This document shows, piece by piece, positions 26,002-34,563 of a DNA stretch of 64,000 bases. The stretch comes from Planctomycetota bacterium (lineage in GTDB: Bacteria; Planctomycetota; UBA1135; GCA-002686595): assembly GCA_016779205.1 (NCBI GenBank), contig JADHOC010000010.1, forward strand, positions 46,108 to 110,107, given 5' to 3'. A program made the position numbers and the translations under genes. The notes beneath the pieces are model-generated. The model made no database searches. It had not been told where the DNA came from and saw nothing but the letters and a program-made list of their open reading frames with translations. Numbering within the stretch: the first letter of the stretch is position 1; each line of letters starts with the position of its first letter.

Positions 26002-27567
26002 TCAGCGATCGTCGCCCGATGGATAACTCCAGGAGGCCGTGACCCCGACGTCGGGCTGCTGTTGGCGCTCCGCAAGGAGCCTGAGCGGGAAGGAACGGTG
26101 GCTCCGAACGGGAAGCTGCAGTCGCCCGCTGTCGCCGTTGCCCGGGGCGTGCTCGCGGGTGCCCGACAGGCCCAGCCGGATCCCGTGGCCCACCACCTGG
26201 TCGCCGCGCACGACCGCCTCCACCAGGGTGCCGGTCACCACCCGCTCGATGACGGGCTGGCAGAGGGCTGCCTCGTTGGCGAGCTGGGGCTCGTAGCCGA
26301 CGACCATGGTCGTTTCCCTCGTGCGTCCAACACGCACGAGGGCGCCCGCGACGGTGGGGACCGTGGCGGTGAACTCGTCCCAGGAGACCCGGATCTCGGC
26401 GGGGGCGGACAGAGGATCCAGGGCCTCACGGAGTCGGCGGAGTCGCCGCGCGCGCTCGGGGGAATCGGCTGGCGCGATGAGCAGGCACTCGGTGGAGCGG
26501 GGGGGCTGGGCGCCGCGGTCCGGGAACTGACGGGCCTCCAGCTGCGCGAGGCCGGCGGGGGTCTCACCGGGAGGGAGCGCGGGGGGGCCGTCGGGGGCGA
26601 AGACATGGGGCGAGCGGAGCCTCGACCGCCAGAGTCCTCGGGCGAGGTCCACCACGCCCTCGTTCGCTGCCCCGGCGCGGAGCGCCGTGGCGCTCACCTC
26701 GAGGACCAGCTGCGCGGTGTCCTCGGTCGGTCCGCTGACCATGAGACGGAGCGGGCCGGTCTCGGGGACGAGGCCGGCGAACATCACCTGGGTCGCGTCG
26801 AGGACGGGCTGCTCCACCTGGCCAAGGGCCAGCAGCTCCGTGTCGAAGGTCTCGATCGAGATGAGCCGCGACACGTCGAGGAGACCCTGGACGAAGAGCT
26901 GCCGCTGGCCGTCCGCGTCGATCGAGGTGGAGGCCCAGAGGTGGACGAGGTCGCCGACCAGGGCGTGCCCCACCCGGGGCGCTCCGATCACCGCGTCCTG
27001 GGCCACCTCGATCCTGTAGCCGTGCACGTACGAGTGTCGCTCTTGCTGGCCGAAGACGCCCACGCCACCGGCGCGCACGACCCGACTGCCGTCGATCAAC
27101 GGGGGGCTGTCCGAGCCCGCGACCGTGAGCCGCACGCTGACGTCGAAGCGCAGCTCCGAGAGGGCGCCCTCGAGGTCCTCGAGCGCGCCGCGGGCGGCCG
27201 CGTGGGATGGGGCGGGGCCACGCACCAGCAGGGAACCGTCCAGGAGCTGGACGTTGCCACCGGCTGCGGTGGCCGCCTCCAGGGCGAGGTCCTCCGCGAG
27301 GCGCGTCGGCAGCTCGGGCCCCAGGCTGGCGCCCGCCGGGGAGTCCACCGCGTCGGGTGCGATCAGGTGCTGGCCATCCAGGGCCGCGGCCTGGGGCTGG
27401 GGCTCCTCGTTCAGGGCGTGGATGGGCACGAGCGCCCAATCGGTCTGCTGGAGCGAGGCCGCCGGTCCGCCGGCAGCGAGGGGGGCGAGTCCGAGGGCCA
27501 GCGCGGCCAGCCTGACGGCTTGTCGAGGCCGGGGAGACGGGCGGTGTGAGGTGTGGCCGGAGTTCAT
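26002..27567 (-). CDS. Exported protein of unknown function with a possible secretin-like N-domain
   Basis: 521 residues from the ATG at 27567; a GTG at 27600 adds 11 residues. A basic N-terminus leads into a hydrophobic stretch LAALALGLAPLAAGG that fits a signal peptide. Around residues 90-140 the order LEAATAAGGNVQLLDGSLLVRGPAPSHAAARGALEDLEGALSELRFDVSVRL looks like a secretin-type beta-alpha-beta N-domain, but this is judged by pattern only. The rest is beta-rich with no catalytic motif. Divergent from the FHA-like gene at 27673. Confidence 0.5.
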   Translation of the reverse strand: MNSGHTSHRPSPRPRQAVRLAALALGLAPLAAGGPAASLQQTDWALVPIHALNEEPQPQAAALDGQHLIAPDAVDSPAGASLGPELPTRLAEDLALEAATAAGGNVQLLDGSLLVRGPAPSHAAARGALEDLEGALSELRFDVSVRLTVAGSDSPPLIDGSRVVRAGGVGVFGQQERHSYVHGYRIEVAQDAVIGAPRVGHALVGDLVHLWASTSIDADGQRQLFVQGLLDVSRLISIETFDTELLALGQVEQPVLDATQVMFAGLVPETGPLRLMVSGPTEDTAQLVLEVSATALRAGAANEGVVDLARGLWRSRLRSPHVFAPDGPPALPPGETPAGLAQLEARQFPDRGAQPPRSTECLLIAPADSPERARRLRRLREALDPLSAPAEIRVSWDEFTATVPTVAGALVRVGRTRETTMVVGYEPQLANEAALCQPVIERVVTGTLVEAVVRGDQVVGHGIRLGLSGTREHAPGNGDSGRLQLPVRSHRSFPLRLLAERQQQPDVGVTASWSYPSGDDR

Positions 27568-27672
27568 GGGTGGACTAGCGATCGGGACGCGCGGGGTCAC
27601 GGGGCGTGGGGCGGGACTCCAGCGCCATCCAGGGTGGCGCGGCGGGCTCCCCTTCGAGTATCACCTGCCGGC

Positions 27673-28470
27673 ATGAACGAGGCCACGCTCACCATCCAGA
27701 CCTCTGGAAACGCCCAATCGGTCCCCCTGAGGCCCGGTTTGACCCGGATCGGGGCGGAGGGGGCTCGCGGGATCCACGTGGTGGTCCCGGGGGCAGAGGG
27801 TGAGCTCCACCTCTGGGACAACCCCCACAAGGTGGTGAGGGTGAGCGGGGTGGCGCCGATCACCGTTGGAGGGCAGACGGTGGAGGAGTTCGCGCTCGAC
27901 CACGGGGCGAGGTTCGAGTGGTGCGGGGCTCATTTTGAGTTGGACCTCGCAGGCGATGTCCTCGAGGAGCTCGCGACCCCCGCGCCGGCGCCCGCTGCTG
28001 CAGCCGCGCCTGCGGCCTCTCAAACCGGGAGCGGCCCCGGGCTCGACCCGATCGAGATCCAGGCGTTCGAGCGCGTCGCTGCGGGCATCCTGGTGGATGT
28101 CGGATTGGCGGACAAGGCCGTCGCCAAGCGCTGGCAGGCCGCCGTCATTGCCCAGGAGTGGGACGCTGACGCCGCCGCGAGGGCCATCCTGCAGGCTTCG
28201 CGGGCTGCAACGTCGGACCCCAAGTTCCTGGCTCGAGCCACCCGGCTGGAGCTTGACCTGCTGATGGCCTCCTTACAGCGGGGGGTGAAGGGCACCTCCC
28301 GGAAGGTCAGGGGTGCGGCCAAGAACTCGACGGCCTTCTTCGTGGCCAACGTCGTCGCGCTGAGCGTCTACAGCGCGATCATATTCGCCCTGCTCATCAT
28401 CGCACGAGTAAGCTACGAGTGGGACCTGAACGGGATCATCGACGGCATGGTCGACGCCGTCACCCCCTGA
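27673..28470 (+). CDS. FHA-like beta-domain protein with C-terminal membrane helix
   Basis: 265 residues from the ATG at 27673. The first 95 residues are a beta-rich module (VPLRPGLTRIGAEG...HVVVPGAEGELHLW...ITVGGQTVEEFALDHGARFEWCGAHFELDL) resembling an FHA fold, but the canonical GR...SxxH...N residues are not clear. An Ala/Pro linker and a helical region follow, and one hydrophobic segment at about 230-252 (FVANVVALSVYSAIIFALLII) ends the protein. Likely a membrane-tethered cytoplasmic sensor or scaffold; inference only. Confidence 0.5.
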   Translation: MNEATLTIQTSGNAQSVPLRPGLTRIGAEGARGIHVVVPGAEGELHLWDNPHKVVRVSGVAPITVGGQTVEEFALDHGARFEWCGAHFELDLAGDVLEELATPAPAPAAAAAPAASQTGSGPGLDPIEIQAFERVAAGILVDVGLADKAVAKRWQAAVIAQEWDADAAARAILQASRAATSDPKFLARATRLELDLLMASLQRGVKGTSRKVRGAAKNSTAFFVANVVALSVYSAIIFALLIIARVSYEWDLNGIIDGMVDAVTP

Positions 28471-28605
28471 TCTCCCTCGCCCCAGTCCTCCCTGACCCCC
28501 TCCGGTGGGGTCCCCGGAACGGACCGGACCCACGCCGCCTGCCATCCTCCGTCCAACTCCGAATTCAAACGGCCCCACCTCCGAGTCATCGGAGCCGTTG
28601 ACGCG

Positions 28606-29247
28606 ATGACCCAGAACGACGCTGACAAGAGCCTCTTCTCGCTCGCCCAGATCCAGCACCTCATGCGCGTGGAGTTCAACCGTGCGCAGCGCTACGGCTA
28701 CGCGATCTCCTGCCTGATGATCGCCGTCGACCGCCTCGGGCACCTGCGGGACATGTACGGCTACGACTCGAAGGAGGAGATCGTCGACACGATGATCCGC
28801 CTCCTGAAGTCGGAGACCAGGAGCTCCGACTTCCTCGGCCGCATGGCGGATGACCGCCTCCTCGCGGTGGTCCCGCACACCGACGCCACGGGGATCGATG
28901 TCATGACCGCCCGCCTCCTGGATGCGGCCCGTCAGCTCGAGTTCATCAGCGAGGGGCGCCAGATCCGGGTGACGCTCTCCCTGGGCGGAGCCCACGATCC
29001 CGGCGGCACCGCCGAGCGCACACTCTTCTTCGATGCCCTCCTGGAGGGAGCCGACGAGGGCCTCGAGGAGGCCGTCGCCGCGGGCGGCAACCGCTCGGGG
29101 TTCGTCCGTCCGGACCGAGTCGGATACGGAGAGGTCCACCCCCTGGCCGCGATCGCCACGGAGGAGGGCACCCGGAATGCTGACAGCGAGGTGCTGGAGC
29201 AGCGCAGGATCGACAGCTCGAACCCCTCCGACGCCGGGCAGGGATGA
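28606..29247 (+). CDS. Degenerate GGDEF-domain protein
   Basis: 213 residues. The fold pattern is that of a diguanylate cyclase domain: FNRAQRYGYAISCLMIAVDRLGHLRDMYGYDSKEEIVDTMIRLLKSETRSSDFLGRMADDRLLAVVPHTD, then VTLSLGGAHDP. The catalytic GG(D/E)EF position reads MADDRLL, so synthesis of cyclic di-GMP is unlikely; it may serve as a sensory or protein-binding module. The C-terminal 60 residues look disordered. The last four bases overlap the start of the sigma-54 activator (ATGA), which argues for a joint function. Confidence 0.75.
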   Translation: MTQNDADKSLFSLAQIQHLMRVEFNRAQRYGYAISCLMIAVDRLGHLRDMYGYDSKEEIVDTMIRLLKSETRSSDFLGRMADDRLLAVVPHTDATGIDVMTARLLDAARQLEFISEGRQIRVTLSLGGAHDPGGTAERTLFFDALLEGADEGLEEAVAAGGNRSGFVRPDRVGYGEVHPLAAIATEEGTRNADSEVLEQRRIDSSNPSDAGQG

Positions 29248-30620
29248 GGGTGCTCCTCGCCGAGGACGAGGTCACGATCTTCGTGACCCTCCGCGACGCC
29301 CTCGAGGACGCGGGGCATGAGGTCATCGGCGCGACGGACACGGCGAGCGCGCTCAAGGCCCTGGAGCTGGAGCCCGCCGCGGACGCGGTGGTGACCGACG
29401 TGCGCATGCCGGGCGAGGGGGGGCTGGCAGTCCTCGACCGCGCGATGGAGCTGGACCCCGAGCGGCCCGTGCTGCTCATGACCGGCTACGCCACGGTGGA
29501 CGATGCGGTGGACGCCATGCGCCGGGGCGCGGTCGACTACATCCAGAAGCCCTTCCGGAACGAGGCGGTGCTGCGGCGCCTGGATACCCTGTCCCGAGTC
29601 TCGGACCTGGAGGAGGAGAACCGCGAGCTACGCGAGAAGCTCGCGGCGGCGGGCCCGACGGGGATCGACGGGATCATCGGCTCCTCGGATGCGATGCAGG
29701 CGGTCTTCGACCGCGTGCGGACCGTGGCGGCCACCGAGGCGACCGTGGAGATCGAGGGCGAGAGCGGCACCGGCAAGGAGCGCGTCGCCCGCGCGATCCA
29801 TGACCTGAGCCCGCGGCGTGACGGTCCGTTCATCGCGCTCGGCTGCGGCGCCCTCCCGCTGGACCTGCTGGAGGCGGAGCTCTTCGGGCACGAGAAGGGG
29901 GCGTTCACCGACGCCAAGCAGGCGCGCCGCGGACGGGTGGAGCTCGCCGACGGGGGCACCCTCTTTCTGGACGACATCGACGACATGCCGCTCCCGCTGC
30001 AGGTGAAGCTGTTGCGGGTGCTGCAGGAGCGCCAGTTCGAGCGGGTCGGTGGAGAGGAGACGCTGTCCTCGGACTTCCGCGTCGTCGTCGCGACCAAGGT
30101 CCCGCTCCGCAACCTCGTACGCGAGGGGGGCTTCCGTGAGGACCTCTTCTATCGGGTGCACGTGGTGCCGGTGGCTCTCCCGCCCCTCCGCGAGCGGCGC
30201 GGGGACGTCCCGCTGCTCCTGCAGGCGATGATCGAGCGGCATGGTGGGGGGCGCTCTTACGAGGTCACGCGCTCCACGCTGAAGATGCTCGAGCGTTACG
30301 CGTGGCCGGGCAACGTGCGTGAGCTGGAGAACTCGGTCCAGCGCGCGATCGCCCTGGCCGGGAGCGGCCCGCGGCTCGAGGCGGAGGACCTGCTCCCGCA
30401 GGATGGGCGCTGGCGCTCGACGGCGGAGGTCCAGGTGGAGGTCCGCCCCCTGCGGGAGGTCACGCGCGAGTGCGAGGTCGAGCACATCAAGGTGGCCCTC
30501 GAGGCCACCGGCGGCCACCGGTCCCAGACCGCGGAGCTCCTGGGCATCTCGCGCAAGGTCCTGTGGGAGAAGCTGCGGGACTTCGGGATCGACCCCGAGG
30601 AGTCCGGTGACGCGGGCTGA
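29244..30620 (+). CDS. Sigma-54-dependent response regulator, NtrC type
   Basis: 458 residues. Receiver domain 1-115 with phospho-acceptor Asp52 in VTDVRMPG, Thr80 and Lys102 in YIQKPF. AAA+ domain about 145-380: Walker A GESGTGKE 172-179, the sigma-54 loop reads GAFTDA (219-224) rather than GAFTGA, and Walker B reads LFLDDID with Asp244 where Glu is usual. Sensor/arginine-finger region FREDLFYRVHV and PWPGNVRELEN-type motif AWPGNVREL are intact. C-terminal Fis-type HTH 415-450. No histidine kinase is adjacent; the coupled upstream gene is a degenerate GGDEF protein. Expected partner is the RpoN encoded at 24300. Confidence 0.93.
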   Translation: MRVLLAEDEVTIFVTLRDALEDAGHEVIGATDTASALKALELEPAADAVVTDVRMPGEGGLAVLDRAMELDPERPVLLMTGYATVDDAVDAMRRGAVDYIQKPFRNEAVLRRLDTLSRVSDLEEENRELREKLAAAGPTGIDGIIGSSDAMQAVFDRVRTVAATEATVEIEGESGTGKERVARAIHDLSPRRDGPFIALGCGALPLDLLEAELFGHEKGAFTDAKQARRGRVELADGGTLFLDDIDDMPLPLQVKLLRVLQERQFERVGGEETLSSDFRVVVATKVPLRNLVREGGFREDLFYRVHVVPVALPPLRERRGDVPLLLQAMIERHGGGRSYEVTRSTLKMLERYAWPGNVRELENSVQRAIALAGSGPRLEAEDLLPQDGRWRSTAEVQVEVRPLREVTRECEVEHIKVALEATGGHRSQTAELLGISRKVLWEKLRDFGIDPEESGDAG

Positions 30621-31425
30621 GGGGCACGGTGATCCGGAGCGCCTCCCCGACGGCGCCTGCCCGGCCACGCGAGTGAGGCTCACCGAGGGCACGCTGGTCA
30701 TCACGGACCTGCACCTCGCGCCCCTCGGGGACGCGCGCACGGCCCGCTTCGTGCAGCTGTGCGACCAGCTCGAGGGGGTCCCTGCCCTGGTCTGCCTCGG
30801 CGACCTGTTCGACATGTGGGTCTGCCGCCGCCAGGCCAACATGGAGGGATCGGTCCCGGTGCTCGACGCCTTCGAGCGGCTGGTCCGGCGGGGCACAGAG
30901 GTGCACCTGGTGCCCGGAAACCGGGACGCCTTGCTCGGCGCCTGGTTCGAGAGGCGCACGGGAGGGAGGCTCCACCCTGACGGATTCGTGGGGGAGCTGG
31001 ACGGCGGCGAGCGGGCGGTCTTCGTCCACGGGGATGCGCTCTGCACCCGGGACACCGGATACCTCCGGCTGCGTGCCCTCTGGAGATTCTGGCCCATGCG
31101 CCTGGTCTCGTGGCTGGCGCCCATGTGGTTCGCGCGCCGGGTCGGGTCCCGTCTGCGCGGGATCTCGGAGTCCACCAAGCCCACGAAGCTCCCTGACGAG
31201 AAGGCGATCCAGCGGGACGCCGTGCGGCAGGTGGCCCGGGAGGCGGGGGCGACGGCGCTCGCCTGTGGGCACGCCCACGACGTCCGGGACGAGCCCCTCG
31301 GCGACGAGGCCCACCCCCTGCGCTGGATCGTCGTCGGCGCCTGGGAGTGGGAGCGCGACCTCCTCCGGATCGGGAGGGGGGGCAGCCTCGACCTCGGCTC
31401 GTGGGCTAACATCTCCGCCCGATGA
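30607..31425 (+). CDS. LpxH-like calcineurin-type metallophosphoesterase
   Basis: 272 residues from a GTG at 30607, chosen because GAGGAG lies just upstream; it overlaps the previous gene by 14 bases. An in-frame GTG at 30673 is an alternative closer to the conserved core. Metal-site motifs in order: TDLHL, CLGDLFDMW, GNRD, HGDALC and GHAHD. The GNRD form and the DMW context are those of UDP-2,3-diacylglucosamine hydrolases (LpxH) rather than generic phosphoesterases, so a role in lipid A synthesis at the inner membrane is likely. Length is a little above the usual 240. Confidence 0.72.
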   Translation: MTRAEGHGDPERLPDGACPATRVRLTEGTLVITDLHLAPLGDARTARFVQLCDQLEGVPALVCLGDLFDMWVCRRQANMEGSVPVLDAFERLVRRGTEVHLVPGNRDALLGAWFERRTGGRLHPDGFVGELDGGERAVFVHGDALCTRDTGYLRLRALWRFWPMRLVSWLAPMWFARRVGSRLRGISESTKPTKLPDEKAIQRDAVRQVAREAGATALACGHAHDVRDEPLGDEAHPLRWIVVGAWEWERDLLRIGRGGSLDLGSWANISAR

Positions 31426-31471
31426 GCCCCTCGTTCCCAATCCACGTCTGCCCCCGCGCGGAGGATCACCG

Positions 31472-32134
31472 ATGATCATCGCCATCGACGGTCCGGCCGC
31501 GTCGGGCAAGAGCACCCTCGCGCGCGCCCTCGCCGCGCGCCTGGGCCTCACCTTCCTCGACACCGGGGCCATGTACCGCGCGGTGACCCTGGCGGCGCTC
31601 CGGCGGGACGTCCCGCCGTCGGACGCGGCGGCCTGCGCCGCGCTCGCCGGCGAGCTACGGCTCTCCTTCGACGCCGAGGGACGGATCCTGATCGAGGGGG
31701 AGCCGGGGGAGCCCCACATCCGGGGGGCCGAGGTGACCGGGCACGTCTCTGAGGTCGCCGCCCATAGCGGGGTCAGGCGGGCCCTGGTCGAAGCCCAGCG
31801 GGCCGTGGCCGCTGCGGCGGTCGAGGCCGGCGGGGGAGTGGTCGCCGAAGGGCGTGACACCACCTCGGTGGTCTTCCCGGGGGCTGACCTGAAGGTCTTC
31901 CTGCTGGCCAGCCCCGCCGTGCGCGCCATGCGCAGGGCCCGGGAGGAGGGCCGCCCCGAGATGGCCGCCACCTACGAGGCGGACCTCGCCCGTCGCGACA
32001 CCCATGACAGCCAGCGGGCCGATTCGCCCCTCCTGGAGGTCGAGGACGCCGTCCGGGTGGACACCGACACCCTCTCTCCCGAGGCCGTGCTGGACCACGT
32101 GGCCGGGCTCGCCGGGGCCAGAAGGTCCGGCTGA
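31472..32134 (+). CDS. cmk: Cytidylate kinase
   Basis: Phosphorylates CMP and dCMP with ATP. 220 residues with ATG preceded by a GAGGATCACC ribosome site. P-loop GPAASGKS at 7-14, LDTGAMYRAVT at about 28-38, and the CMP-binding GRDTTSVVFP near 130-140 (usual GRDIGTVVFP). The RRDTHDSQRADSPL motif near 173-186 matches the family's arginine lid. cmk followed by rpsA is a common bacterial arrangement. Confidence 0.95.
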   Translation: MIIAIDGPAASGKSTLARALAARLGLTFLDTGAMYRAVTLAALRRDVPPSDAAACAALAGELRLSFDAEGRILIEGEPGEPHIRGAEVTGHVSEVAAHSGVRRALVEAQRAVAAAAVEAGGGVVAEGRDTTSVVFPGADLKVFLLASPAVRAMRRAREEGRPEMAATYEADLARRDTHDSQRADSPLLEVEDAVRVDTDTLSPEAVLDHVAGLAGARRSG

Positions 32135-32439
32135 GCACCGCGCCCCGGGGCCGACCCTGAGTGCTCCGGCGAGCCCGGGCGCGCCGGGACCTCGGGCCGG
32201 CCAGGGCCTCCTGGGGTGCCTGACGGCGGGAAAGCGCCGTTTCAGGGGTCGATTCGGGCGGTGTGAGCGCGTACAACTTCCGGCTCGAACGGCGCGAAAT
32301 GCCCGATTCGACAGCGCGGCAGGAGCGTTCCCTGCTGGCTGCTCCCAAGGACCAGGCCTCGGCGCCATCACCTCCCCAGCGGGTCCCATCGACCACGCCG
32401 GGCCGCGCCCGAGACCGTAAGACACAACACGTTTCATCC
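32135..32439. other. Intergenic region between cmk and rpsA
   Basis: 305 bases without a convincing gene. The rpsA frame is open upstream to 32263, but that part lacks S1 features. This should hold the rpsA leader. The final 40 bases before the ATG are AT-richer than the rest and have no obvious Shine-Dalgarno, as is usual for S1 genes. No clear promoter pair, terminator or known leader motif was recognised. Confidence 0.4.
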
Positions 32440-34437
32440 ATGGCCGTCGCCTCGCGTCGCGTCCGCAAGTACGAGCTCGACCCTGCCGAGCTGGAGAAGA
32501 GAGTCGCCGAGTCATTCGGCACGGAGACCCTCGAAGACCTCGCGGAAAGCCTCAACGAGTCCATCGTTGACATTCTCCCTGGCCAGATTGTCGAGGCCAA
32601 GGTCGACACCGTCGACGAGCGAACCGGGCTCGTCATCATGGATGTCGGCGGGAAAGCCGAGGGCCAGATCTCGCTGAACGAGTTCGGCGATGAGCTGCCC
32701 ACCAGCGGCCAGGTCTTCGAGGTCTACTTCGAAGGCCTCGATGAGAACGACATGTCGGTGCTCTCGAAGCGCCGCGCCGATCGCCTCCGCGCCTGGGAGC
32801 ACGTCTCCCAGAAGTACGAGGAGGGCGACGAGGTCCAGGGCATCGTCCAGCGCAAGATCAAGGGTGGTCTGCTCGTGGACGTCGAAGGCGTCAACGTCTT
32901 CCTCCCGGCCAGCCAGGTCGCGCTGCGTCGCACGCACGACATCTCCGACTTCATCGACGAGCCGGTGCGCGCGCGCATCATCAAGATCGACGCGGAGCGC
33001 ATGAACATCGTCGTCTCCCGGCGGAAGCTGCTCGAAGAAGAGCGCCAGAAGCAGAAGGAGACGCTCCTCAAGGACATCACCGAGGGCCAGGTCCGCATGG
33101 GCACGGTCAAGAACATCGCCGACTTCGGCGTGTTCGTCGACCTCGGCGGCATCGACGGTCTGCTCCACATCACGGACATGTCCTGGGGCCGGATCAACCA
33201 CCCCTCGGAGATGGTTCAGCTCGAGCAGGAGCTCGAGGTGCAGGTCCTGCGCGTCGACTTCGACCGCGAGCGCATCGCGCTGGGTCTCAAGCAGAAGACG
33301 GCCTCCCCGTGGGACGGCGTCGAAGCCCGCTACCCGATCAGCAGCAAGCACAAGGGCGAGGTCGTGAACATCATGTCCTACGGCGCCTTCGTGAAGCTCG
33401 AGGAGGGCATCGAGGGCCTGGTGCACATCTCCGAGATGTCCTGGACCCGCCGCGTCAACCACCCGAGCGAGCTGGTCAAGACCGGCGACCCGGTCGAGGT
33501 GGTCGTGCTGGAGTTCAACCACGCCAAGCAGGAGATCTCCCTCGGCATGAAGCAGGCGGAGATGAACCCCTGGGACATGGTCGAGCAGCACTACCCGATC
33601 GGCACCGTCATCGAGGGCACCGTCCGGAACCTCACCAGCTACGGCGCCTTCGTCGAGATCGAGGAGGGCATCGACGGCCTCCTGCACGTCTCTGACATGT
33701 CCTGGACCAAGAAGGTCAGCCACCCCTCCGAGATGGTCAAGAAGGGCGACCAGATGCAGTGCGTCGTCCTCTCGGTCGACATGGAGAAGAAGCGCATCGC
33801 GCTGGGTCGCAAGCAGCTGTCGCCGGACCCCTGGCTCGAGCAGATCCCGGGCAACTACCACGTGGGCGACCTGCTCTCGGGTTTCGTCACGAAGATCACC
33901 AACTTCGGTGTGTTCGTGAAGCTGGACGACGACCTCGAAGGCCTGCTCCACATCTCGGAGCTGACCGACGACCGCGAGGCCAAGCCGGAGGACATCCTCC
34001 AGCCGGGTCAGAAGGTCGAGGTGCGCATCATCCGCGTCGACATCGACGAGCGGAAGATCGGCCTCTCCTTCGTGCACGCGGACTTCGACGCCGGTGAGAA
34101 CCTTCCCGCCGAGGAGGTCGCGGCCCTGACGGACGCCCTCCCGAAGGAGGAGGCCGCCGCAGAGGAGGCGGCCGCAGAGGAGGCCCCCGCAGAGGAGGCC
34201 GCCGCAGAGGAGGCCGCCGCAGAGGAGGCCGCCGCAGAGGAGGCCGCCGCAGAGGAGGCCGCCGCAGAGGAGGCCGCCGCAGAGGAGGCCGCCGCAGAGG
34301 AGGCCCCCAAGGCGGAGGAAGCTCCGGCTGAAGAGGCTCCGGCTGCAGAAGCTCCCGCAGAGGAGGCGCCCGCCGCCGAAGCGCCGGCCGAGGAGGCCGG
34401 TGACGAGGAGGCTCCGAAGGAGGGCGGCGACGCCTGA
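32440..34437 (+). CDS. rpsA: 30S ribosomal protein S1, with Ala/Glu repeat tail
   Basis: 665 residues from the ATG at 32440 (MAVASRRV). Six S1 (OB-fold) repeats are visible: IVEAKVDTVDE, GDEVQGIVQRKIKGG, GQVRMGTVKNIADFGVFV, HKGEVVNIMSYGAFVKL, GTVIEGTVRNLTSYGAFVEI and GDLLSGFVTKITNFGVFVKL, several followed by HPSEMV. They bind mRNA and bring it to the 30S subunit. From about residue 570 to the end the protein is a low-complexity acidic tail of AAAEE units and Pro-containing variants, encoded by a 15-bp tandem repeat. E. coli S1 is 557 residues, so the tail is an addition. Confidence 0.93.
   Translation: MAVASRRVRKYELDPAELEKRVAESFGTETLEDLAESLNESIVDILPGQIVEAKVDTVDERTGLVIMDVGGKAEGQISLNEFGDELPTSGQVFEVYFEGLDENDMSVLSKRRADRLRAWEHVSQKYEEGDEVQGIVQRKIKGGLLVDVEGVNVFLPASQVALRRTHDISDFIDEPVRARIIKIDAERMNIVVSRRKLLEEERQKQKETLLKDITEGQVRMGTVKNIADFGVFVDLGGIDGLLHITDMSWGRINHPSEMVQLEQELEVQVLRVDFDRERIALGLKQKTASPWDGVEARYPISSKHKGEVVNIMSYGAFVKLEEGIEGLVHISEMSWTRRVNHPSELVKTGDPVEVVVLEFNHAKQEISLGMKQAEMNPWDMVEQHYPIGTVIEGTVRNLTSYGAFVEIEEGIDGLLHVSDMSWTKKVSHPSEMVKKGDQMQCVVLSVDMEKKRIALGRKQLSPDPWLEQIPGNYHVGDLLSGFVTKITNFGVFVKLDDDLEGLLHISELTDDREAKPEDILQPGQKVEVRIIRVDIDERKIGLSFVHADFDAGENLPAEEVAALTDALPKEEAAAEEAAAEEAPAEEAAAEEAAAEEAAAEEAAAEEAAAEEAAAEEAAAEEAPKAEEAPAEEAPAAEAPAEEAPAAEAPAEEAGDEEAPKEGGDA
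34153..34302 (+). repeat. Ten-copy 15-bp tandem repeat inside rpsA
   Basis: Unit gccgccgcagaggag, coding Ala-Ala-Ala-Glu-Glu. Ten units run head to tail; units 2 and 3 differ by one or two bases (GCG, CCC), and units 4-10 (34198-34302) are identical. A degenerate Pro-containing continuation follows. In-frame unit length means copy-number change would not shift the frame. Confidence 0.95.
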
Positions 34438-34490
34438 TTTCACGGTGACCTGGGGCGCCCGTGCGGCTTGTACGGGCAGCCTCCGCTGAT

Positions 34491-34521
34491 GGGCGGGGAC
34501 GGCGAGGTGCCGTCCCCGCCC
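34491..34521 (+). terminator. Hairpin after rpsA
   Basis: A perfect 13-bp GC-rich stem (34491-34503 with 34509-34521) with the 5-base loop GAGGT, 54 bases after the rpsA stop. The following bases TGCGTT are only weakly T-rich, but position and stability make a terminator likely. Confidence 0.6.
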
Positions 34522-34563
34522 TGCGTTAACCTGAACCACGGCCCGCGCCCGGGCGCTCGATCC

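Noticed and set aside
34153-34302. Short tandem repeat as a possible CRISPR array
   Set aside because: The 15-bp units are directly adjacent with no spacers and are in frame within rpsA, so this is a coding repeat.
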